The notes below the pieces were generated by a model. The model was not told where the DNA came from. It was given only the letters and a program-made list of their open reading frames with translations, and searched no databases. Shown piece by piece: positions 56,252-64,000 of a stretch of DNA of 64,000 bases. Every line of letters starts with the position of its first letter. The stretch's first letter is position 1. Origin of the DNA: JBKHXF01 sp046566145 (GTDB lineage Bacteria; Actinomycetota; Nitriliruptoria; Nitriliruptorales; Nitriliruptoraceae). Location of the stretch: positions 1-64,000 of the forward strand of contig JBKHXF010000034.1 in NCBI GenBank assembly GCA_046566145.1, given 5' to 3'. The translations under genes and the position numbers were made by a program.

Positions 56252-57337
56252 GTGTCCCGCACCCGCGTCCTCGTCCTCTACGGCGGCCGCTCGGCCGAGC
56301 ACGAGGTGTCCTGCCTGTCCGCCCGATCGGTCCTCGCGGCCCTCGACGCGGAGCGGTACGAGGCCGTCCCGGTCGGCATCACCCGGGAGGGGCGCTGGAC
56401 GGCCACCGACGGTCGCATCGAGGCAGCGCCGGGCGCGGCGCTGCCCGAGGTCGACGGCAGCGGCCCCTCGCTCGCCCTGGTCGGCACCCGGCGTGGGCCG
56501 CGACTGGTCGAGGTCGGAGACGACGGGACCGGGCGGGACCGCGGGCCCATCGACGTCTGCTTCCCCGTCCTGCACGGGCCCTACGGCGAGGACGGGACCG
56601 TGCAGGGCCTGCTCGCCACGGTCGGGCTGCCCTTCGTGGGCGCGGACGTGACCGCGTCGTCGGTCGGCATCGACAAGCGCGCCATGAAGGACACCTTCGC
56701 CGCGCAGGGCCTGCCACAGGTGCCGTTCGTCGCGGTCCACCGCGCCCGGTACGGCGAGGAGCGCGACGCGGTCCTCGCCGAGGTCGCGGACACCCTGACG
56801 TTCCCCGTGTTCACCAAGCCGGCCCGTCAGGGATCGTCCATCGGCATCACCAAGGTCGCCGACGCCGACGGGCTCGCCGCCGGCATCGACGAGGCGCTGC
56901 GCTACGACCGCGTCGTCATCGTCGAGGAGGGCGTCGACCGGCCGCGCGAGCTCGAGGTCGGGGTCCTCGGCAACGACACCATCGAGGTCACGCCGCCCGG
57001 GGAGATCCGGCCGAGCCACGAGTTCTACGACTTCGAGGCGAAGTACCTCGACGACTCCGAGCTCGTGGTCCCCGCCGACGTCCCCGCGGACGTCGCGAGC
57101 CGCATCGACGAGATCGCCCGCCGCGCCTACCGGGCGATCGGCTGCCGCGGGATGGCGCGCGTCGACTTCTTCCTCGCCGGCGACGGCACGCTCGTGCTCA
57201 ACGAGATCAACACCATCCCGGGCTTCACGCCGAACTCGATGTTCCCGCGCCTGTGGGACGCCCAGGGGGTCGGGTACCCCGCGCTGGTCGAGCGGCTCCT
57301 CACGCTCGCGCTGGAGGCCGCCGCCGAGGAGTCCTGA
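56252..57337 (+). CDS. ddl: D-alanine-D-alanine ligase
   Basis: 361 residues, ATP-grasp. LYGGRSAEHEVSCLSARSVL, VCFPVLHGPYGEDGTVQGLL, VGIDKRAMKDTFAAQGLPQVP, FPVFTKPARQGSSIGITKV (ATP loop), VEEGVDRPRELEVGVLG, YDFEAKYLDDSELVVPA and LNEINTIPGFTPNSMFPRLW (metal Glu/Asn) are all present. It makes the D-Ala-D-Ala dipeptide of peptidoglycan. The Tyr/Phe position after SFYDYEAKY-type (FYDFEAKYL) is Phe, usual for D-Ala rather than D-Lac ligases needs an alignment to confirm. GTG at 56252 follows CCGGAG. Confidence 0.94.
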   Translation: MSRTRVLVLYGGRSAEHEVSCLSARSVLAALDAERYEAVPVGITREGRWTATDGRIEAAPGAALPEVDGSGPSLALVGTRRGPRLVEVGDDGTGRDRGPIDVCFPVLHGPYGEDGTVQGLLATVGLPFVGADVTASSVGIDKRAMKDTFAAQGLPQVPFVAVHRARYGEERDAVLAEVADTLTFPVFTKPARQGSSIGITKVADADGLAAGIDEALRYDRVVIVEEGVDRPRELEVGVLGNDTIEVTPPGEIRPSHEFYDFEAKYLDDSELVVPADVPADVASRIDEIARRAYRAIGCRGMARVDFFLAGDGTLVLNEINTIPGFTPNSMFPRLWDAQGVGYPALVERLLTLALEAAAEES

Positions 57338-57368
57338 CCGGCTGTCAGAGGTTCACGGTCCGGCTGCG

Positions 57369-57602
57369 TCAGAGGTTGACGACGGGGCAGGTCAGCGTGC
57401 GCGTGATCCCGTCGATGCCCTGGATGCGGGACACGACCAGCCGACCGAGCTCGTCGACGTTGGCGGCCTCGGCGCGGACGATGACGTCGTAGGGGCCCGT
57501 GACGTCGTCCGCGGCGGTCACGCCGGGGACCTGCGCGGCGGCGGCGGCCACCTCGGCGGCCTTGGCCACCTCGGTCTGGATCAGGATGTACGCGACCACC
57601 AC
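57369..57602 (-). CDS. Stand-alone Lrp/AsnC ligand-binding (RAM) domain protein
   Basis: 77 residues: VVVAYILIQTEVAKAAEVAA, QVPGVTAADDVTGPYDVIVR, VDELGRLVVSRIQGIDGITR and TLTCPVVNL. This is the amino-acid-binding RAM domain of Lrp/AsnC regulators without the DNA-binding helix-turn-helix, a common actinobacterial small protein. GTG 57602 is chosen because GAGGAG stands six bases upstream and it gives the family-typical start; GTG 57629 would lie at the promoter itself. It may form oligomers and modify a full-length Lrp. Confidence 0.88.
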   Translation of the reverse strand: MVVAYILIQTEVAKAAEVAAAAAQVPGVTAADDVTGPYDVIVRAEAANVDELGRLVVSRIQGIDGITRTLTCPVVNL

Positions 57603-57632
57603 GGCGGGCTCCTCGCTCGGCTCGGCCACACG

Positions 57633-57638
57633 AGCCTA
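57633..57638 (-). promoter_or_regulatory. -10 box (TAGGCT) of the RAM-domain gene
   Basis: TAGGCT on the minus strand, 30 bp before the GTG at 57602. Confidence 0.5.
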
Positions 57639-57685
57639 ACCGGGCGGACGGGGCACGTGCGGCGGGTCGGGCCCCGTACGCGAGC

Positions 57686-57710
57686 GAGCCGGGCCCCAGG
57701 GGCCCGGCTC
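57686..57710 (-). terminator. Hairpin after rpmB
   Basis: GAGCCGGGCC (57686-57695) pairs perfectly with GGCCCGGCTC (57701-57710), loop of five, 18 bases beyond the rpmB stop. There is no T-run. Confidence 0.55.
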
Positions 57711-57728
57711 ACACGGTGGTGCGGTCGC

Positions 57729-57935
57729 TCAGCGAGTGGTGACCGGCGGGCGCTGCATCTTGCCGGCCTTCAGGCACGACGTGCAGATGTTGACGCGCTG
57801 CACGCGGCCGTCCTTGAGGGCCCTGAGCTTCTGGATGTTCGGGTCCCAGCGCTTCGAGGAGCGGCGGTGGGAGTGGCTGACCTGCTTGCCGAACCACGGC
57901 TTCTTGCCGCAGTAGTCGCACACGGACGACGCCAT
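57729..57935 (-). CDS. rpmB: 50S ribosomal protein L28
   Basis: 68 residues. VCDYCGKKPWFGKQVSHSHRR, KRWDPNIQKLRAL and VNICTSCLKAGKM match L28. The four Cys (6, 9, 51, 54) form the zinc ribbon of the C+ paralogue, which is made when zinc is sufficient. The ATG at 57935 has GGAGGTTCCACC upstream. Its promoter appears to overlap the corA stop. rpmB preceding the DhaL-recG pair is a common actinobacterial neighbourhood; here corA intervenes. Confidence 0.95.
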   Translation of the reverse strand: MASSVCDYCGKKPWFGKQVSHSHRRSSKRWDPNIQKLRALKDGRVQRVNICTSCLKAGKMQRPPVTTR

Positions 57936-58076
57936 GGTGGAACCTCCATCGGTGGCGGCCGCGTGGCGCGAGGGTGTGGTGCGCGCGGGGACCGGCCGGG
58001 GGACGTGCTGAAGTCTGGGATGTGGTGCTGACGCGGACGAGCCGCCCGGGCATGGGCGGCTCCACGTCGCCGTCGG

Positions 58077-58082
58077 ATGCTA
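58077..58082 (-). promoter_or_regulatory. -10 box (TAGCAT) overlapping the corA stop codon
   Basis: The TAG stop of corA is the first half of TAGCAT on the minus strand, 141 bp before the rpmB ATG, so rpmB mRNA would have a 5' leader of about 135 nt. Confidence 0.4.
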
Positions 58083-59297
58083 CCAGTCGTCCTCGGTGGG
58101 CGCACCTCCCGGCCGGCGGCGCGCGCTCGACGAGACGCCCTGCGCCGCGTCGGTGACGCCCCGGGCGACGCTGCCGGCCCCGCGGACGACGGCCTTGCCG
58201 CCGGCGGCCACGACGCCCCCCGCGACCCGCGTCGTCGCGACCGGGACCGACAGGATCGTGCCGAGCACGGGGACGTCCAGCACCGCGCCCAGGCCCTCCC
58301 GGCGTTCCCGCGCCCGCTCGCCTTCCGCGTCACCGATCCACCCGCGCGAGCGGAACCAGGTCAGCATGACGACGACCACCACCACGAACGAGATGCACAT
58401 CCCGAGGAAGCCCCACGGGGAGGTCAGCCCCGGGATGTCGGTGAAGTTGGTCCCGAAGATGCCGGCGATCACCGAGATGGGCAGGAGCACGGCGGAGAGG
58501 ATCGTGAGGGTCGCCAGCATCCGGTTCTGGCGGTCGTCGAGCGCCGAGCGGTACGACGCGAGCGCCGAGTCGAGCAGCGCCCGGTACGACTCCGACAGCT
58601 CCGCCATCCGGAACAGGTGGTCCTGCAGGTCGCGGAACCGGGCGACGTCCGCCTCGGTGAGCAGTCCCAGGGGGTCGCGCACGAGCTGCCGGACGGCCTC
58701 CGCCTGCGGGACCAGCGCCCGCCGCAGCTGGATCACGTCGCGCTGCAGGCCGTAGATGTCGCGGCGGGTCTCCTCGGTGGGCTGCGAGAGGATGTCCTCC
58801 TCGACGACGTCGAGCCGCTGCTCGATGAGGTCGACGAAGGGCACGAACACGTCGTGCATGACGTCGAGGAGGAGGTGGAGCAGCTCGCCGGGCGTCGTGA
58901 CCGCGGCCCGACCGTCGGCCTCGTCGAGCTGTCGCCCGACCAGCTCCACGCTGGGCATGTGGGCGCGGTGGTGGGTGACGAGCAGACCCTCCGCCAGCGC
59001 GACGTCCAGCTCGGTCGTGCTCAGCTCGACGTGGGCCGTGTCCAGCTGCATGCCGTGGACGGTGAGCGAGACCTGGTCACGGATGACCTCGACGCGCGGC
59101 AGGTGGCGGTCCACCAGCATGTCCTCGAGCACCAGCGGGTGCAGGTCGAGCACGGGGTGCCGGAGCACCTCGCCCTCGTCCTCGGTCGGCTCGGTGAGGT
59201 CGACCCAGAGGAAGCCATCCCGCCGCAGCGCCGCGTCGAGCTCCGAGCGGTCGACGCGGTGGACGCCGTCGGCGGTCACGTGGCGCAGGGTCAACAC
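58080..59297 (-). CDS. corA: CorA-family divalent-metal transporter with a variant GxN motif
   Basis: 405 residues. A long cytoplasmic domain (1-280) ends in the helix LTILSAVLLPISVIAGIFG. The pore signature, normally YGMNF, reads FGTNFTDIPG, and a second membrane helix is MCISFVVVVVVMLTWF. A further 85 cytoplasmic residues follow, including hydrophobic Gly/Val-rich segments not usual in CorA. CorA proteins take up Mg2+, Co2+ or Ni2+; in related ZntB (GIN) the change correlates with Zn2+ handling. The GTG start at 59297 lies 48 bp after a TAGGCT box. Confidence 0.88.
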   Translation of the reverse strand: MLTLRHVTADGVHRVDRSELDAALRRDGFLWVDLTEPTEDEGEVLRHPVLDLHPLVLEDMLVDRHLPRVEVIRDQVSLTVHGMQLDTAHVELSTTELDVALAEGLLVTHHRAHMPSVELVGRQLDEADGRAAVTTPGELLHLLLDVMHDVFVPFVDLIEQRLDVVEEDILSQPTEETRRDIYGLQRDVIQLRRALVPQAEAVRQLVRDPLGLLTEADVARFRDLQDHLFRMAELSESYRALLDSALASYRSALDDRQNRMLATLTILSAVLLPISVIAGIFGTNFTDIPGLTSPWGFLGMCISFVVVVVVMLTWFRSRGWIGDAEGERARERREGLGAVLDVPVLGTILSVPVATTRVAGGVVAAGGKAVVRGAGSVARGVTDAAQGVSSSARRRPGGAPTEDDW

Positions 59298-59345
59298 GTC
59301 GGGGTCCTCCGACCGGCCGTGGCACGGACGGCCCGGTCGTGGCGG

Positions 59346-59351
59346 AGCCTA
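59346..59351 (-). promoter_or_regulatory. -10 box (TAGGCT) of corA
   Basis: TAGGCT on the minus strand, 48 bp before the corA GTG, divergent from the DhaL gene promoter. Confidence 0.55.
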
Positions 59352-59372
59352 CGGTGGCGCACCCCCGGTCAG

Positions 59373-59378
59373 TAGGCT
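59373..59378 (+). promoter_or_regulatory. -10 box (TAGGCT) of the DhaL-recG operon
   Basis: TAGGCT lies 58 bp before the GTG at 59437. Confidence 0.55.
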
Positions 59379-59436
59379 CGTCGGACGTCCGCGCGTGGCG
59401 CGGGTCCGCAGACGACGACCGGGAGCGGCGACGCAC

Positions 59437-61031
59437 GTGGGTGGCCTCAGCCTCACCGACGTCCTCGTCCGCGTCCAGCGTCGGCTCGCCGCGCACCGGA
59501 CCGAGGTCGACGACCTCAACGTGTTCCCGGTGCCGGACGGCGACACGGGCACCAACATGCTGCTCACGGTCCGTGCGGCCGTCGAGGCCGCCCACGCGCT
59601 GCCCACCGGTGCTCCGGCGGCCGAGCTGCGGGAGGCGGTCGTCCGGGCCGCGTTGCGCGGCGCGCGGGGCAACTCCGGGGTGATCCTCTCCCAGGTCGTG
59701 CGGGCGCTCGCCGAGGAGGTCGACGGCGAGCTCGACGTCGACGGGTGGCGCCGGGCGCTCGCCCGGGGCCGTGAGCTCGCCTGGCAGGCCGTCGCCGAGC
59801 CGGTCGAGGGGACCATCCTCACCGCGATCGCGGTCGCGGCGGAGAGCGCCGCCGGCGCCAGCGGCGACCTCGCCGACGTCACCGAGCGCGTCCGCCTCGA
59901 CGTCCACGCCGCCGTCGCCCGTACCCCGCAGCAGCTCGCCGTCCTCGCCGAGGCCGGCGTCGTCGACGCCGGCGCCCGCGGGTTCGCGCTGCTCTGCGAC
60001 GCGGTCCACGGCCTCGTCACCGGTGAGGACGTCGACGACGTCCCGCCGCCGCACGTCCACCGCACCACCCCGGTGGTCGTGGAGCGCGAGGCCGGCTCCA
60101 GCGAGTACCGCTTCGAGGTGCAGTACCTGCTCGAGCTGCCCGCCGACCGGGCCGAGCACGCCGACGAGACCGTCGCGGCCGAGCTGCGGCGCCAGCTCGA
60201 GGGCATCGGCGACTCGGTGGTGGTCGTCGGCGCCGGCGAGCTCCTCACCGTCCACGTCCACACCGACGACGTCGGCCCGGCCATCGAGCTCGCCCTGCGA
60301 CACGGACGGCCGTCGCGCATCGAGGTCGTCGCCTTCGCCGAGCAGATCGCCGCCCGTGACGAGGCGCGCGCCGCGGCCGCCGCGCTCGGCTGCGTCGTGG
60401 TGCTGCCCGGGCACGGCCTCGCCGCCCTGGCCGAGGAGGTCGGCGCGGTCGTGGTCCACGGCGCCGGCGGCGCGCTGCCCTCGGTCGCCGACCTGCTCGA
60501 CGGTGTCGGCGCCGCCGGCGCGGAGCGCATCGTGGTGCTCCCGGGGCACCGCAACGCCGTCCCGACCGCCCACCAGGCCGCCGAGGTGTCCCGCGCCGAG
60601 GGCGGGCGCGAGATGCTCGTCGTCGACGAGGCCGACTCGCCCGCCGGCGTCCTCGCCGCCCTCGCCGTGTTCGACCCGTCCGACCCGGACACGCTCGGGG
60701 AGATGTCGCTCGCCGCGGGCGCGGTCACCCCGGGGGAGGTCGTCGCGGCCGTCCGGGACGCCGAGACCCCCGCCGGCGCGGTGCGCAGGGGCCAGTGGCT
60801 CGGCGTGCTCGACGGTGACGTCGTGGCGGTCGCCGATGACCCGTGCGACGCCCTCGAGGCCGTCGCGGGGCGCTGCGCCGACGCCGAGCTCGTCACCCTC
60901 GTGGTCGGGGCGGACGTCGACGCCGACGAGCAGGCCCGCGCGCGCGACTGCCTCACCGCCGCCCTGCCCGACGCCGAGGTCGACCTCGTGGACGGCGGCC
61001 AGCGCCCGGCCCGCTACCTGCTCGGGTTCGA

Positions 61032-61035
<4 letters not shown>
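59437..61035 (+). CDS. DAK2/DhaL-domain protein (FakA/YloV-like)
   Basis: 532 residues. The DhaL domain (about 1-190) has LNVFPVPDGDTGTNMLLTVRAAVEA, where three Asp bind Mg-ATP, then LRGARGNSGVILSQVVRAL, PVEGTILTAIAVAAE and VDAGARGFALL. The middle (about 215-310) and C-terminal DegV/FakA-like regions (VVLPGHRNAVPTAHQAAE, VFDPSDPDTLGEMSLAAGAVTPGEV) complete the YloV layout. FakA phosphorylates fatty acids bound to FakB; no fakB is in the window. Next to recG, as in many Gram-positives. GTG start; its stop overlaps recG by four bases. Confidence 0.88.
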
Positions 61036-63200
<2,165 letters not shown>

Positions 63201-63223
63201 GCGGGCCGGGCCGGTGGGCAGGG

Positions 63224-63667
63224 TCAGCGCCGGCGGCGCGCCACCGACACGGCCCACCACACCAGCGGGACCTGCAGGGGCAGGCGCGCGATCGCCGCCG
63301 CGCGGGTCGAGAGCCAGCCGGGCGCCGCGCCGTAGCCGCCGTCGACGACCGCCTGGACGTTCGCCGGGAAGACCCCGACGAGCGTGACGGCCGCCAGCAC
63401 ACCGCCGGCGCGGGCCGTCGACCGGCGGGACAGCAGCAGCGCCGAGGCGCCCTCGGCCGCGGCCGACGCGAGGTTCCAGAACGACGCGCTGCCCGGCAGC
63501 ACGTCCGGGACCATCGCCTCGAACCACCCCGGGCGCACGACGTGCGCCACCGCCGCGCCGCCCAGCAGCGCCGCGAGGCCGAGCCTCGCCGCGCGCTGCC
63601 GGCCGGACTCGGTCGCGGTCGGGTCGGGCAGGGTCGGGTCGGTCGGGCTCGGGTCGGGCTCGTCCAC
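63224..63667 (-). CDS. DoxX-like small membrane protein
   Basis: 147 residues. An Asp/Pro/Thr-rich start is followed by four hydrophobic segments: LGLAALLGGAAVAHVV, NLASAAAEGASALLLS, AGGVLAAVTLVGVFPANVQAVVD and LQVPLVWWAVSVAR. The order with FPANVQA fits small DoxX-type proteins. The function is unknown. It converges with recG and is divergent from the oligopeptidase gene. GTG start at 63667. Confidence 0.75.
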   Translation of the reverse strand: MDEPDPSPTDPTLPDPTATESGRQRAARLGLAALLGGAAVAHVVRPGWFEAMVPDVLPGSASFWNLASAAAEGASALLLSRRSTARAGGVLAAVTLVGVFPANVQAVVDGGYGAAPGWLSTRAAAIARLPLQVPLVWWAVSVARRRR

Positions 63668-63704
63668 GGCCGCACCTCCGGGTCGTCTCGGCCGGGGGCA
63701 CCGT

Positions 63705-63710
63705 ACGCTC
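63705..63710 (+). promoter_or_regulatory. -10 box (TACGCT) of the oligopeptidase gene
   Basis: TACGCT lies 31 bp before the GTG at 63742. Confidence 0.5.
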
Positions 63711-63741
63711 CGCCGCCCGCCGCACAGGAGCCGACCCCCAC

Positions 63742-64000
63742 GTGACCACCGCCGCGACCCCGCCGGTCCCCGAGAAGCGTCCCGTCGAGCGGACGGTCCA
63801 CGGCGAGACCGTCGTCGACGCGTACGCGTGGCTGCGCGACCGGGAGGACCCGGCGGTCATCGCGCACCTCGAGGCCGAGAACGCCCACGCCGACGCGGCC
63901 ATGGCTCACCTCGCCGACGTCCGCGAGCAGCTCTACTCCGAGTACACGACCCGGATCCAGCAGACCGACACCTCGGCGCCCACGCCGTGGGACGGCTGGC
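63742..64000 (+). CDS. Oligopeptidase B (S9 prolyl-oligopeptidase family), 5' part
   Basis: The first 86 residues are present before the window ends. PVPEKRPVERTVHGETVVDAYAWLRDRED, AHLEAENAHADAAMAH and QLYSEYTTRIQQTDTSAP match the N-terminal beta-propeller entry of oligopeptidase B (PtrB). The catalytic Ser-Asp-His domain lies beyond the window. These cytosolic enzymes cleave short peptides after basic residues. GTG start with CAGGAG 12 bases upstream. Confidence 0.85.
   Translation, partial: MTTAATPPVPEKRPVERTVHGETVVDAYAWLRDREDPAVIAHLEAENAHADAAMAHLADVREQLYSEYTTRIQQTDTSAPTPWDGW

Noticed and set aside
57657..58031. A plus-strand frame opposite rpmB
   Set aside because: Arg/Ala-rich shadow. 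The opposite strand codes for an intact L28 with its zinc-ribbon Cys residues.

Overview
The window is about 64 kb of very G+C-rich DNA, roughly 74% by eye. It is densely packed and almost free of mobile DNA. Starts are GTG-heavy, Arg/Pro-rich shadow frames run opposite nearly every gene, and the gene content (Tad pilus without a secretin, F420 enzymes, actinobacterial-type DapD, dodecin, Eis-like acetyltransferase, 13E12/DUF222 protein) points to a free-living actinobacterium. A lineage such as Acidimicrobiia fits, but that is inference. The gene set leuB, FAH hydrolase, gltX, leuC-leuD, cofC, gpsA, ddl, rpmB, DhaL protein and recG recalls the leuB-recG neighbourhood of Mycobacterium tuberculosis, rearranged.

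Layout. 1-0.85 kb: start of a DUF222 (13E12) gene behind a perfect LexA-type box. 0.95-3.1 kb: an OSBS/N-acylamino-acid-racemase-like enolase coupled to a GNAT. 3.1-12.0 kb: a minus-strand Tad/Flp pilus operon (flp, tadE, tadG-like, cpaB, cpaE, tadA, a VWA-TadB fusion, tadC, and a RecA-fold DnaB-like ATPase at its end), with a LuxR response regulator upstream. 13.2-18.5 kb: leuA with a Leu/Val/Ile leader peptide, a 63-codon small gene, leuC, leuD and a membrane metallopeptidase. 18.5-27.2 kb: mixed accessory enzymes (phosphodiesterase, F420 oxidoreductase, hydroxyacid dehydrogenase, murI, M20 amidohydrolase, thioredoxin lipoprotein, HAD, small membrane proteins). 27.5-39.5 kb: leuB, esterase, Eis-like GNAT, dodecin, cimA with an isoleucine-codon leader peptide, a histidine kinase, FAH, purB, gltX and tRNA-Gln/tRNA-Glu. 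39.5-47.6 kb: dapE, dapD, dapC, a DUF368 lipid carrier, pheA, tyrA and serB. 47.7-64 kb: transporter, acetyltransferase, cofC, gpsA, SDR, a Cys/Met PLP enzyme, ddl, rpmB, corA, DhaL protein, recG and the start of an oligopeptidase B.

The chromosome segment is dominated by amino-acid biosynthesis (Leu, Ile, Lys/DAP, Phe, Tyr, Ser, Met) together with cell-wall and translation genes. Two of the amino-acid genes carry peptide-coding leaders whose codons match the pathway product.

The most exciting element is at 24405-25034. It is a thioredoxin-fold lipoprotein whose first active-site Cys codon is an in-frame TGA (W-TGA-T-S-C). The frame is uninterrupted on both sides, and a stem-loop with a GGUC apical loop lies 26 nt downstream, the expected geometry for a bacterial SECIS. 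It is a strong candidate for an extracytoplasmic UxxC selenoprotein. Transcription signals are unusually uniform: a TANNNT -10 box, mostly TAGGCT, TAGCCT, TAGGGT or TACCGT, appears in most gene-start intergenic regions and often sits 7-9 nt before the start codon, suggesting leaderless mRNAs.
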